Below, piece by piece: positions 52,789 to 61,517 of a stretch of DNA of 64,000 nucleotides (positions within the stretch are counted from its first letter, which is position 1; each line of letters starts with the position of its first letter). This stretch comes from Bacteroidales bacterium (GTDB taxonomy: Bacteria > Bacteroidota > Bacteroidia > Bacteroidales > P3). The stretch lies in assembly GCA_017480245.1 (NCBI GenBank), contig JAFVBA010000005.1, positions 19,875 through 83,874 of the forward strand. Direction: 5' to 3'. Below the pieces are notes generated by a model. The model saw nothing but the letters and a program-made list of their open reading frames with translations. It was not told where the DNA came from and did no database searches. The position numbers were made by a program, and so were the translations under genes.

Positions 52789-53001
52789 TTTGTAACTTTG
52801 CACCCAATCCAATAACTTTGTCGGAAAAATAACATAACATAAACTATCATGCTGCAGTCAAAATAAAACTATAAATTTACTATTGATTATGCCGTAGTTA
52901 AAATAATAATTATGAAATTCAATATATCTTAAAATAAAATCACGGGTAACAAACTTACTTTGTGATTTTCGTTTGTTTTATAGGGATTTGGATGTAATGA
53001 A
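52789..53001 (+). ncRNA. Candidate plus-strand small RNA (weak)
   Basis: TTTG 52789-52792, 20-bp spacer, TAACTTTG 52813-52820 is a consensus promoter reading into gene-free DNA. A hairpin AAAATCAC/GTGATTTT followed by CGTTTGTTTTA (about 52937-52983) could end the transcript. Inside is an imperfect 35-bp direct repeat (ATGCTGCAGTCAAAATAA / ATGCCGTAGTTAAAATAA). No protein frame. The rest of the 742-bp gap holds the family B array and AT-rich DNA. Confidence 0.35.
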
Positions 53002-53007
53002 TTTATA

Positions 53008-53046
53008 AAAATAAAAAAGAAGACGCCTTTTCATAAAGGCATCTTC
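53008..53046 (-). terminator. Intrinsic terminator of the hydrogenase operon
   Basis: Minus strand GAAGATGCCTTT-ATGA-AAAGGCGTCTTC followed by TTTTTTATTTTT, 35 bp after the last hydrogenase gene. Confidence 0.88.
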
Positions 53047-53080
53047 AGGGAAATAATACTTAAAAATAAAGTTTTAGGGT

Positions 53081-53560
53081 CTAATTTTGATATTCAGCGA
53101 TAATATCCTTCACTTGGTCAGTCGTAATTCTGCCATAAACTTTATCACCTACCAATGCAACAGGTGCAAGTCCGCATGCACCTACGCAACGCAGGCAGTT
53201 GATGGAGAATTTTCCGTCAGGAGTTGTTTCTCCTATGTTAATACCGAGCTGACGTTTGAATTCGTCAAGGATTTTCTCGCTTCCGCGGACATAACATGCC
53301 GTTCCCAAACATACGCTTATAGGATGTTCGCCCTTAGGTAACATCGTAAAGAACGAATAAAAGGTAACGATTCCGTAAATATGTGCTGCGCTGACATGGA
53401 TTTGTTCCGCAATTAATTCTTGTACCTCTGCAGGTAAATAACCGAAGGTATTTTGAACTTCATGTAAGATATTGATGGCTTCTCCTGCCTTATTGCCGTG
53501 AGCAGCACATATATCTTTTATCTTTTGTATCTTATTGTCGTCTAATTTTACTTTTGCCAT
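53081..53560 (-). CDS. hydC: Hydrogenase subunit, NuoE-like thioredoxin-fold [2Fe-2S] protein
   Basis: 159 aa. The amino half is the helical NuoE region (LHEVQNTFGYLPAEV); the [2Fe-2S] cluster ligands are SVCLGTACYVRG (two Cys, about 85-90) and CLRCVGACGLAPV (Cys about 126 and 130). Same fold and spacing as NuoE/HydC, the electron-carrying small subunit of electron-bifurcating [FeFe] hydrogenases. Last gene of the four-gene operon; 30 bp after hydA. Confidence 0.93.
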   Translation of the reverse strand: MAKVKLDDNKIQKIKDICAAHGNKAGEAINILHEVQNTFGYLPAEVQELIAEQIHVSAAHIYGIVTFYSFFTMLPKGEHPISVCLGTACYVRGSEKILDEFKRQLGINIGETTPDGKFSINCLRCVGACGLAPVALVGDKVYGRITTDQVKDIIAEYQN

Positions 53561-53590
53561 TTTTGTAAATGCATTAAAAGTTAAACAAAA

Positions 53591-55369
53591 TTACTCCTTA
53601 ACAAATTCAACTTTGTCAGACTTGTCGAAATAATGCGTGTGAAGCAAATGATGGGACTTCTCTCCGCAAGGTTCTCCCAAGAACTCTTTGTAAAGTTGCT
53701 GTATGTAAGGATTTTCGTGAGATTTTCGCAAAGGTTTTTCCTTATCTTCTTCGTAAATTGCGGAAAAACGTCTTTCAACTTTGGAGAAATCGCCGTGATG
53801 ATAAGGTTGTCCTGCACCGCCTACGCATCCGCCAGGACAAGCCATAACTTCTATTGCGTGGAAGAACTCTTTACCTTCTTTAACCTTGTCAAGAAGTTTG
53901 CGTGCATTGCCTAAACCGTGAGCAATTCCGATATGTATCGGCGTACCGTTGAAATCAACCGTTGCTTCCCTTACTCCGTCCATACCTCTTAGTTCATTGA
54001 AATCAACTTTTTCCAATGTCTTACCTGTAAATAACTCGTAAGCGGTACGTGTTGCGGCTTCGATAACTCCTCCTGTCGCTCCGAAGATAACACCAGCGCC
54101 AGTAGATGCCCCTAACGGATTGTCAAAGTCTTCATCGGGCAAGGAGTTGAAGTCAATATTGAATTGTTTGATAAGTTCTGCCAACTCACGTGTTGTAAGA
54201 GAGTAATCAACATCAGGATTTCCGTCAGTTTTAAACTCATCTCTCTGACATTCGAATTTCTTTGCCACGCAAGGCATAATACTTACCACAACCATATCCT
54301 CGCGTTTGATACCAAGTTTCTCAACCCAGTAACTCTTTGCCACAGCTCCGAACATCTGCATAGGAGATTTAGCAGTGGAAGGAATATCTAACATATCAGG
54401 GTAGTAAGTCTCAAAGAAATTAACCCAACCAGGACAACAAGAAGTCATAATCGGTAACTTCACTGACTTATCACCTTTCAGGAATTTATCTATACGGCCT
54501 AACATTTCAGTACCTTCTTCCATTATGGTAAGGTCTGCTGCAAAGTCTGTATCGAATACGTAATCAAATCCAATTCTTCTCAGTGCTGCCGCCATTTTTC
54601 CTGTAACTCGTGTTCCCGGAGTCAAACCAAACTCTTCTCCGATAGCCACACGGACAGCCGGAGCGGTCTGAACAACGACTGTTTTTTTGGGGTCATTCAA
54701 AGCATTGATGACTTGACGGGTATGATCAACCTCTGCCAATGCACCAACAGGGCAAGCCTGAACGCATTGTCCGCACATAACGCAAGGAGATTTAGCAAGG
54801 TCTTGCTCAAATGCCGTTGCAACCACAGCCATAAAGCCTCTGTTTACGGCAGACAGCGCACCTACTGTCTGTAATTTGTTACATACCGTCTCACAACGGC
54901 GGCACATTATACATTTATTTACATCTCTTATAATAGCAGGGGACAAATCTTTTCTGTATGTTGATTGCTCGCCCTTGAATGTAATATCTCTTATACCTAA
55001 TTCCTGTGCCAATGTCTGCAATTCGCACTTTCCGCTCTTAGCACAAGTTAAGCATGAAGCAGGGTGGTCGCTTAGCATAAGTTCTACGACAGTCCTTCTT
55101 GCATTTACGACTTTCAATGAATGGGTTTTCACAACCATTCCCTCGGATACATTGGTTGCGCAGGCAGGAGCCAAATTGCCTTTGCCCTCTACTTCAACCA
55201 TACAAACACGGCAACATCCCGGTTTATTTTCTATCCCTTGCCCTTTAAGTTCATAATAACATAATGTAGGGATTTTAATTCCTATTGAAGCGGCTGCTTT
55301 TAATATTGTAGTGCCTTTAGCAACCTGTACTTGTTTGTTGTCTATCGTTAAATTTACTAATTGTTCCAT
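53591..55369 (-). CDS. hydA: [FeFe] hydrogenase catalytic subunit
   Basis: 592 aa. From the amino end: [2Fe-2S] ferredoxin domain (GIKIPTLCYYEL, CCRVCMVEV), His-Cys3 4Fe-4S site (HPASCLTCAKSGKCEL), two 4Fe-4S clusters (CIMCRRCETVC; CVMCGQCVQACPVG), then the H-cluster domain with TSCCPGWVNFFE, MPCVAKKFECQRDE and MACPGGCVGGAGQP, and a C-terminal small-subunit-like tail (SHENPYIQQLYKEFLG). Makes or consumes H2. With HydB- and HydC-like partners it fits the group A3 NAD(H)/ferredoxin bifurcating type. Maturation genes hydE, F, G are not in the window. 17 bp after hydB. Confidence 0.96.
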   Translation of the reverse strand: MEQLVNLTIDNKQVQVAKGTTILKAAASIGIKIPTLCYYELKGQGIENKPGCCRVCMVEVEGKGNLAPACATNVSEGMVVKTHSLKVVNARRTVVELMLSDHPASCLTCAKSGKCELQTLAQELGIRDITFKGEQSTYRKDLSPAIIRDVNKCIMCRRCETVCNKLQTVGALSAVNRGFMAVVATAFEQDLAKSPCVMCGQCVQACPVGALAEVDHTRQVINALNDPKKTVVVQTAPAVRVAIGEEFGLTPGTRVTGKMAAALRRIGFDYVFDTDFAADLTIMEEGTEMLGRIDKFLKGDKSVKLPIMTSCCPGWVNFFETYYPDMLDIPSTAKSPMQMFGAVAKSYWVEKLGIKREDMVVVSIMPCVAKKFECQRDEFKTDGNPDVDYSLTTRELAELIKQFNIDFNSLPDEDFDNPLGASTGAGVIFGATGGVIEAATRTAYELFTGKTLEKVDFNELRGMDGVREATVDFNGTPIHIGIAHGLGNARKLLDKVKEGKEFFHAIEVMACPGGCVGGAGQPYHHGDFSKVERRFSAIYEEDKEKPLRKSHENPYIQQLYKEFLGEPCGEKSHHLLHTHYFDKSDKVEFVKE

Positions 55370-55386
55370 TTCAATATCCTCCTACA

Positions 55387-57180
55387 TTATTTTATACTGA
55401 TTGCACCGAATTTACATTTTTCCATACAAGTACCGCATTTTATGCAGGCTTCTTGGTTTATTTGGTGGGCTTGTTTCTTTTCTCCCTTGATTGCATTTAC
55501 AGGACAGTTCCTTGCACAAGCCGTACAGCCGACACAAACCTCCGGATTTATCTCGTATTTCATCAATGCCTTACAAACACCGGCGCGGCATTTGTGTTCT
55601 TTTACGTGTTCTACGTATTCGTCCCAGAAATTGTCCAATGTAGAAAGCACAGGGTTAGGAGAACTTTGTCCAAGTCCGCAAAGGGAAGTATCTTTGATAA
55701 CATGGGAAAGATTTCTTAAGTTATCCAAGTCTTCCATTGTGCCTTTACCTTGGGTAATCTTGTCCAAAAGTTCGTACAAACGCTTATTACCGATACGGCA
55801 AGGCGTACATTTTCCGCAAGATTCCTCAACAGTGAAATCTAAATAGAATTTAGCGATGGAAACCATACAAGAACTTTCGTCCATTATGACCATACCGCCC
55901 GAACCCATCATACTGCCGGCATCAGACAGGCTCTTGTAGTCGATAGGTATGTCAAGGTGTTTTTCAGTCAAGCATCCGCCGGAAGGACCTCCCGTTTGAA
56001 TGGCTTTAAACTTCTTTCCGCCATTCATTCCTCCGCCAATTTCGTAGATAATCTCGCGAAGAGTGATTCCCATAGGAACTTCAATTAAACCTACATTCTT
56101 TATCTGTCCTGCAAGTGCGAAAACCTTAGTACCTTTGGAGTTTTCCGTACCGATAGATGAGAACCAATCTGCACCTTTTAATATAATAGCGGGAACATTG
56201 GCGTAAGTTTCAACATTATTTACGTTGGTAGGCATTCCTAAATAACCTTTATCACTCGTACGCGGCGGTTTCATAGTAGGTTCTCCCCTCAAACCTTCCA
56301 TAGAGTGGATAAGAGCCGTTGCTTCTCCGCAAACAAATGCACCAGCGCCGTAACGCAACTCAATATCAAAGTTAAAACCGGTTGAGAATATGTCTTTACC
56401 TAAAAGACCTCTGTCTCTGGCTTGGTCAAGTGCTATTTGCAGACGGTGGATTGCCAACGGATATTCGGCGCGTATGTAAATAAGTCCTTTATCTGCCCCT
56501 ACGGCATATCCTGCTATTGCCATAGCCTCCAAAACTGAGTGAGGGTCGCCCTCAAGTATGCTTCTGTCCATGAAAGCTCCCGGATCGCCTTCGTCTGCAT
56601 TGCAGACAATGTATTTTTGTTCCGCTTTGGATTTAGCGGTTGCCGCCCATTTTCTTCCTGTAGGGAATCCTGCGCCGCCTCTTCCGCTAAGACCTGATGC
56701 AGAAACAATCTCAATAACTTTTTCAGGTGTATATTCTGTCAAACATGTTGCAAGGGCTTTGTAACCGTCCAATGCAATATATTCTTCTATATTTTCAGGG
56801 TCAATAATTCCGCAGTTACGCAATGCTATACGGACTTGCTTTTTGTAAAAATCTGTATCCGTATCAAGCGGAGTCTTCTTACCGTTGGAAGGCTCAGTAT
56901 AAAGCAAACGCTCTACCATTCTGCCTTTGATAATATGTTCCTGAACAATTTCTTTGGCATCTTCAGGCTGAACTTTTACGTAGAAAACATTATCAGGCAT
57001 TATTTTAATAATCGGACCTGCCTCACAAAAACCGAAACATCCCGTCAAAACTACATTAACTTCCTTCTCTAAACCTTCTTGTTGCAAATGGCTGCGAAGA
57101 TTAGCCGCTATTTGCTCACTTTTTGAGGCGGAACATCCCGGTCCTCCGCAAACAAGGATGTGCATTTTATATTCAGACAT
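55387..57180 (-). CDS. hydB: Hydrogenase subunit, NuoF-like flavoprotein with extra Fe-S domains
   Basis: 597 aa. Amino-terminal thioredoxin-like [2Fe-2S] domain (CGGPGCSASKS, GCFGFCEAGP); FMN/NADH domain with SGLSGRGGAGFPTGRKW and CNADEGDPGAFMDRS, YGAGAYICGE-like YGAGAFVCGE; SLBB; the N3-type 4Fe-4S site ESCGKCTPCRIG with the later CGLGQ; and a C-terminal two-cluster ferredoxin domain (CVGCTACARNCPVNA, CIKCGTCMEKCKFGA). This is the HydB layout of bifurcating hydrogenases. Takes or gives electrons to NAD(H). Between the HndB-like gene and hydA. Confidence 0.95.
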   Translation of the reverse strand: MSEYKMHILVCGGPGCSASKSEQIAANLRSHLQQEGLEKEVNVVLTGCFGFCEAGPIIKIMPDNVFYVKVQPEDAKEIVQEHIIKGRMVERLLYTEPSNGKKTPLDTDTDFYKKQVRIALRNCGIIDPENIEEYIALDGYKALATCLTEYTPEKVIEIVSASGLSGRGGAGFPTGRKWAATAKSKAEQKYIVCNADEGDPGAFMDRSILEGDPHSVLEAMAIAGYAVGADKGLIYIRAEYPLAIHRLQIALDQARDRGLLGKDIFSTGFNFDIELRYGAGAFVCGEATALIHSMEGLRGEPTMKPPRTSDKGYLGMPTNVNNVETYANVPAIILKGADWFSSIGTENSKGTKVFALAGQIKNVGLIEVPMGITLREIIYEIGGGMNGGKKFKAIQTGGPSGGCLTEKHLDIPIDYKSLSDAGSMMGSGGMVIMDESSCMVSIAKFYLDFTVEESCGKCTPCRIGNKRLYELLDKITQGKGTMEDLDNLRNLSHVIKDTSLCGLGQSSPNPVLSTLDNFWDEYVEHVKEHKCRAGVCKALMKYEINPEVCVGCTACARNCPVNAIKGEKKQAHQINQEACIKCGTCMEKCKFGAISIK

Positions 57181-57218
57181 ATAAATATTGTATTTAGATT
57201 AATAACTTGCTGAAAAAT

Positions 57219-57560
57219 TTACGCTTTAAGGGAATCTATAATAGCGTCAGCGGTTTTTTTATCCACGTTTTCATAGATTTTAGATTCTCCGTCAGGCATT
57301 GTTACCTTAACAACCACAGGCTGTTGATTTCCGTCATCAATAACAGATGTCTGCATAACAATTGCCTTGATTTGTTTTGCATCTGTCTGATCGATGAAAT
57401 AATCATAGATTTCCTTTGCTCCGGCTTGTATTCCTATAGTTGCCATTGCAATTCTGATTTGCGGTAAATTCTTGTCAAAACCCTCAACGCGTGTTTTCAT
57501 TGTTGCATATACACGCTCTTTTACTGCCTGCAAATCAGCTAATGTTTTGATTTGTGCCAT
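57219..57560 (-). CDS. HndB-like hydrogenase accessory subunit lacking the cluster cysteines
   Basis: 113 aa, first gene of the hydrogenase operon. It aligns by eye with HndB-type (2Fe-2S ferredoxin-like) proteins: IRIAMATIGIQAGAKEIYDY corresponds to the TCGIAAGA segment, and QPVVVKVTMPDG and YENVDKKTADAIIDS to the end. All four cluster Cys are gone; the protein has no Cys at all (TCGI is TIGI, and the GCxGxC part is SVIDDGN). It probably keeps a structural role in the complex without a cluster. 38 bp before hydB; downstream of a consensus-like promoter. Confidence 0.75.
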   Translation of the reverse strand: MAQIKTLADLQAVKERVYATMKTRVEGFDKNLPQIRIAMATIGIQAGAKEIYDYFIDQTDAKQIKAIVMQTSVIDDGNQQPVVVKVTMPDGESKIYENVDKKTADAIIDSLKA

Positions 57561-57621
57561 ATAAAGTATGTATTAATTTTATTATATTTATGTTCCTTAT
57601 AATTTTGTCTAAAATGAATTG

Positions 57622-57652
57622 CAAATTTAGTAAAATTTTTCCAATTAACAAT
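57622..57652 (-). promoter_or_regulatory. Hydrogenase operon promoter
   Basis: Minus strand ATTG (57652-57649), 19-bp spacer, TAAATTTG (57629-57622), about 60 bp before the first start codon. Confidence 0.6.
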
Positions 57653-57787
57653 AAAAAGACTTTATTTTTATAAGAATTTTATTGCGAGTTTAATAGTCTT
57701 AATAAGATGGATACTGTATTTACGCTTAGTTTTCAGAAAGTTATTTTAATGTGATAACAATAGCAAAATCTACGTTTCAGAAATGTA

Positions 57788-57937
57788 AAAATAAAGTGCC
57801 GAATCAGTAAATTCTTTTCTGAAATTAGTAAAATGTTTTCTGAAAAGAATTTACTGAAACGCCACCTTATTTTAGAGGTATTATAATTGGTAATTTTTAT
57901 TCTAAATTGCCAGGGTGGCTCGCACCACTTTATTTTT
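57788..57937. repeat. Dispersed palindromic repeat, family A, copy 7
   Basis: Core 57788-57873 (AAATAAAGTGCCGAATCAGT ... ACTGAAACGCCACCTTATTTT) and outer right arm GGGTGGCTCGCACCACTTTAT. Note that one core arm is altered to GGCGTTTCAGT in reverse, as in copy 3. It sits in the divergent gap between the hydrogenase operon and recR; the remaining ~220 bp are AT-rich DNA with the hydrogenase promoter. Confidence 0.8.
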
Positions 57938-58038
57938 ACGATTATATATTAAGGTACTATAAACGGAGGTAAAGGGGAGGGGTTAATTGAAAAAATGTAT
58001 TAACTTTGCCGCTTCAAACGAGTAAATAATAATTTAGT

Positions 58039-58656
58039 ATGAACTATCCGTCGATACATTTGGAAAACGTTATAAACGAATTCAGCAAATTACCAGGAGT
58101 GGGCAACCGCACTGCACTTCGTTTTGCTTTGTACTTACTTGATGAAGACGAAAGAACTTCCGAACAACTTGCTGAGTCAATCCGTAAGATGCGCAGCGAG
58201 ATAAAACTCTGCAAACACTGTTTTTCTGTTTCCGATACCGAAGAATGCGAAGTTTGCAGGGACACTCACCGCAACCATTCATTAGTCTGCGTTGTTGAAA
58301 ACATAAGGGACGTTATGGCAATAGAGAATACCAATTCTTATAACGGAGTTTATCATGTTTTGGGAGGAGTTATCTCTCCTGTAGATGGGATTGGTGCGGG
58401 TGATATTAAGATTAAGGAACTTGTAGAAAGGATTGCAAAGGAAGATATTGAGGAAATAATATTGGCACTGCCTACAACGATGGAAGGAGATACCACTTGC
58501 TTTTATATAAATAAGATGGTAAAAGATATGGATGTGAAAGTATCTGCCATAGCCCGCGGAGTATCTATCGGAGACAACATAGAATATACTGACGAAGTAA
58601 CCTTATCCCGTTCAATCCTCAACCGCCTTCCGTTTGACAAGATTTACGGAAGATAA
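58039..58656 (+). CDS. recR: Recombination protein RecR
   Basis: 205 aa. Works with RecO and RecF in gap repair. Helix-hairpin-helix (FSKLPGVGNRTALRFALYL), four-Cys zinc finger (CKHCFSVSDTEECEVC), then the TOPRIM domain (LVCVVENIRDVMAIENT; YHVLGGVISPVDGIG) and the ARGVSIGDNIEYTDE walker-like end. Complete. TAACTTTG at 58001-58008 is a likely -7 box. Confidence 0.96.
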   Translation: MNYPSIHLENVINEFSKLPGVGNRTALRFALYLLDEDERTSEQLAESIRKMRSEIKLCKHCFSVSDTEECEVCRDTHRNHSLVCVVENIRDVMAIENTNSYNGVYHVLGGVISPVDGIGAGDIKIKELVERIAKEDIEEIILALPTTMEGDTTCFYINKMVKDMDVKVSAIARGVSIGDNIEYTDEVTLSRSILNRLPFDKIYGR

Positions 58657-58691
58657 AATGATTAATCAAATTAAATTTTCGCAGTAACATT

Positions 58692-58722
58692 CTTGCAATA
58701 TTTAAAATTCTTTGTACTTTTG
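58692..58722 (+). promoter_or_regulatory. Promoter of the MNT gene
   Basis: CTTG 58692-58695, 19-bp spacer, TACTTTTG 58715-58722, 11 bp before the MNT start region. Confidence 0.6.
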
Positions 58723-58732
58723 CACGTAAGAT

Positions 58733-59059
58733 TTGGATAATATGAACATTGCAGATAGTGAAATATTAAAAAGTATAAAAGAAAAGATGAATGAATTGTC
58801 TCCGAAGGCAAAAGACATTCTTTATGGGTCAAGGGCGAGAGGTGATGCAAGGAAAGATTCAGATTGGGACTTAATTATAATTATTAATAAGGCAACAGCA
58901 GGATTTGAAGAGTTTAAACAGATTGCTTATCCTTTGTATGACTTAGGACTTTCTATGGGGCAGGAAATTAATCCTATCATTTATACCGTCAATCAATGGA
59001 ATTCCAAAACTAACACAATGTTTTATCATAATGTAATTAAAGAAGGGATTGTTCTATGA
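58733..59059 (+). CDS. MNT-domain nucleotidyltransferase antitoxin
   Basis: 108 aa. Minimal nucleotidyltransferase fold: LYGSRARGDARKDSDWDLIII matches GSRARG-(x)nDxDxxV, with the two catalytic Asp. In type VII toxin-antitoxin pairs, MNT enzymes AMPylate and silence HEPN RNase toxins. Its stop codon overlaps the start of a short HEPN-like remnant by 4 bp (ATGA), the standard arrangement. A start at 58742 (MNIADSE) is also possible. Confidence 0.85.
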   Translation: MDNMNIADSEILKSIKEKMNELSPKAKDILYGSRARGDARKDSDWDLIIIINKATAGFEEFKQIAYPLYDLGLSMGQEINPIIYTVNQWNSKTNTMFYHNVIKEGIVL

Positions 59060-59202
59060 GTTTATCAGATGATAATATTCTTTCTTTGCGGCAAGAAAGA
59101 GACTACGAAGACTTTGTAGAGGTAACAAAAGGAGATATAGATGAAGTTTGGCCGAAAGTAAAGGACTTAACAGACAAGATAAAAGTATTAATAAAACAAT
59201 AA
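59056..59202 (+). pseudogene. Truncated HEPN toxin (C-terminal part only)
   Basis: 48-codon frame overlapping the MNT stop. ILSLRQERDYEDFVEVTKGD matches the conserved end of HEPN toxins (LRxxxDYxDF), followed by the last helix. The first ~85 residues of a normal HEPN, including the RxxxxH RNase site, are absent, yet the ATGA overlap is kept, as if an in-frame deletion removed the middle. Probably toxin-dead; might still be translated. Confidence 0.7.
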
Positions 59203-59239
59203 ATTGCCGTAAAATTTCACGAAATATAAGAAAAAGTAT

Positions 59240-59559
59240 TACTTTTGCACGGTGAAAATTAGTAGATAATGAATTAAAATTAATAATATAAAGAAATGTA
59301 GAGATATAAAGACATAATAAGATAAGAAAGCGACATCTTGGGTTCTTTTACTAACACTTTTCCACTTTAGAATGCTTTTGCGTTCTCCTAAAAGAACAAT
59401 TAAGGCGATGTTGCTCACGAGAAATCGTGGGCTTTTAATTGTTTAAGGAGAATTAGGTCGTGGAAAACCGTGTTAGTAAAGCAAGAGAAAGTTTTCACGA
59501 TTGATTTTTATGTCTTATTTGCAGATAAGAAAAAACAAATCACTAACACGGTAAAATTT
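59240..59559 (+). promoter_or_regulatory. Promoter box and long structured leader of the fkbH-like operon
   Basis: TACTTTTG at 59240-59247 is a -7 box (no good TTTG upstream). The following ~300 nt hold a nested hairpin, 59346-59480: TTTTACTAACAC with GTGTTAGTAAAG, TTTTCCAC with GTGGAAAA, TTCTCCT with AGGAGAA, CAATTAA with TTAATTG, and loop stem CACGA/TCGTG. The 3' arm CCGTGTTAGT (59468-59477) can instead pair with ACTAACACGG (59542-59551) just before the start codon, so two exclusive folds exist. Confidence 0.6.
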
Positions 59560-61314
59560 ATGTCAAAAAACAATTTAAGTTTTAAAGACCTGAAAAAACT
59601 ATCTAAGCAAGATTCCACGGCATTGCAACAGATAAAGGTCGCATTATTGGGAGACAGTGCAACGCAACTGCTTGCTACCTCACTGCAAGGTATAGCCGTT
59701 GCACGCAATTACGCCCTTGATTTATTCGAGGCGGAATACAACCAAGTAGAACGTCAAGTACTTGACCCTACAAGTGAATTGCATTCATTCAATGCACAAA
59801 TCACCGTTATTTTTCAATCAACCCACAAATTCTTAACCGCTTTTGAGGCGATGGCTCCGCAAGAAAGGACAATGGCTGCGGAAAAGAGGATAGAATTTCT
59901 CAAAGATGCCGTTTCTTTATTGCAAGGCAAGATAATCATCTATAATTATCCTGAAATAGATGATGCAGTCTTCGGCTCATACGGCAATAAGGTTGAGACG
60001 TCTTTTGTTTATCAAACGCGCAAACTCAATTTCCTTTTGATGCAATTGGCACAGGAGAATCCTAATGTGTTTATCTGCGATTTGGCAACAATACAAAACA
60101 AATTCGGACGTGATTTCTGTTTTGATTCTTCGGTTTATACTTCTACGGAGATGGTTTTGAGTTTGGACGTTTTGCCTATCATTGCTGCAAGGACTATGGA
60201 TATTATAGCGTCATTGCAAGGCAAGTTCAAGAAATGTCTTATAATGGATTTGGATAATACGTTGTGGGGCGGAGTTATCGGAGATGACGGATTGGAAGGC
60301 ATACAGTTAGGACACGGATTGGGAATAGGCAAGGCCTTTACTGAATTGCAACTGTGGATAAAGCAATTGAAAGAAAGGGGAATTATTCTTGCCGTATGCA
60401 GTAAGAATAACGAACAGACAGCAAAAGAACCTTTTGAAAAACATCCCGAAATGGTGTTGAAATTAGATGATATTGCGGTATTCATTGCCAATTGGGAGAC
60501 AAAGGTTTCAAATATTATGCAGATACAATCAATATTGAATATATCTTTTGACTCAATGGTTTTCATTGATGACAATCCTTTTGAACGCAATATCGTAAGA
60601 GAAAATATCCAAGGCATAACCGTACCCGAACTTCCCGAAGATCCTGCCGATTATTTGGAATATCTTTACAGCCTTAACTTATTTGAAACCACTTCCTACT
60701 CTTCTAACGACAAAGACCGCACGAAACAATATCAAGTGGAGGCAAAGCGTGTAAGCGAAAGGCAACATTTTCATAACGAGGACGAATTTTTGCAGAGCCT
60801 TAATATGATTAGCGAAGTTGAGGGCTTTACTAAATTTCTTATTCCGCGAATTGCCCAACTTACGCAGCGAAGCAATCAATTTAATTTGCGAACTATCCGT
60901 TATACCGAGCAGGAAATAACCGACTTGGAGGCAAATAACGAATACAAAAACTTTGCTTTTTCTTTGGAAGACAAATTCGGCGATAACGGAATGATATGCG
61001 TCATTGTTATGAAGAAAACTGACGGCAAGGAGTTCGGATTGGACGCCCCTGCACTGTTTATTGACGAATGGTTGATGTCGTGCCGTGTTTTGAAACGCGG
61101 AATGGAGCATTTTACTTTGAATACTCTTGCGGATTATGCCAAAGAAAACGGTTTTAAATACTTAATCGGCGAACATATCCCTACACAAAAGAACTCTATG
61201 GTCAAAGACCATTACGTCAATCTGGGATTTTCCAAGATGCAAGACTCAGAAAACCGTTTTGTATTGGCAATTGACGGATACGAAAATAAAAAAGTTTTCA
61301 TTCAAAAGGCATAA
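59560..61314 (+). CDS. FkbH-like HAD-IIIC phosphatase (glyceryl-ACP loading enzyme type)
   Basis: 584 aa from MSKNNLSFKDLKKL. Amino part has the SGNH-like GDSATQLLATSL region; the HAD core has CLIMDLDNTLWGGVIGDDG (nucleophile Asp), LAVCSKNNEQTA and FIDDNPFERNIV; the carboxy part is a GNAT-like domain (LTQRSNQFNLRTIRYTE...). FkbH-type enzymes dephosphorylate 1,3-bisphosphoglycerate and load glycerate on an acyl carrier protein for natural product or surface-glycan pathways. The ACP gene follows 203 bp downstream. A GTG start at 59470 would lie within the leader hairpin, so 59560 is preferred. Confidence 0.88.
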   Translation: MSKNNLSFKDLKKLSKQDSTALQQIKVALLGDSATQLLATSLQGIAVARNYALDLFEAEYNQVERQVLDPTSELHSFNAQITVIFQSTHKFLTAFEAMAPQERTMAAEKRIEFLKDAVSLLQGKIIIYNYPEIDDAVFGSYGNKVETSFVYQTRKLNFLLMQLAQENPNVFICDLATIQNKFGRDFCFDSSVYTSTEMVLSLDVLPIIAARTMDIIASLQGKFKKCLIMDLDNTLWGGVIGDDGLEGIQLGHGLGIGKAFTELQLWIKQLKERGIILAVCSKNNEQTAKEPFEKHPEMVLKLDDIAVFIANWETKVSNIMQIQSILNISFDSMVFIDDNPFERNIVRENIQGITVPELPEDPADYLEYLYSLNLFETTSYSSNDKDRTKQYQVEAKRVSERQHFHNEDEFLQSLNMISEVEGFTKFLIPRIAQLTQRSNQFNLRTIRYTEQEITDLEANNEYKNFAFSLEDKFGDNGMICVIVMKKTDGKEFGLDAPALFIDEWLMSCRVLKRGMEHFTLNTLADYAKENGFKYLIGEHIPTQKNSMVKDHYVNLGFSKMQDSENRFVLAIDGYENKKVFIQKA

Positions 61315-61363
61315 AAAATTTGCAAAATCATAAAAAAGTAAATTATTATCGCAAAAGGATTTT

Positions 61364-61451
61364 GAAAAACCTATGTTTTTTATTCCAAAAACCATGGTTT
61401 TTCACTTCAAAAACATAGGTTTTTTAATCAAAAAACATAGGTTTTTCAAAA
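61364..61451. repeat. 22-bp four-unit array, family B, copy 3
   Basis: Four exact 22-bp units with cores CCTATG, CCATGG, CATAGG, CATAGG. Located between fkbH-like and ACP genes, that is, inside what would otherwise be one operon. Confidence 0.9.
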
Positions 61452-61517
61452 ATAAATTGTGATTTTAATTTCAAAAGACGTGATAAAGAAATAATTTAAT
61501 CAAAAAATAACAGAAAA

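Noticed and set aside
59470-59559. GTG start giving a 614-aa FkbH-like protein
   Set aside because: The extra 30 residues are encoded by the hairpin arm of the leader and are not part of the family; ATG 59560 fits better.
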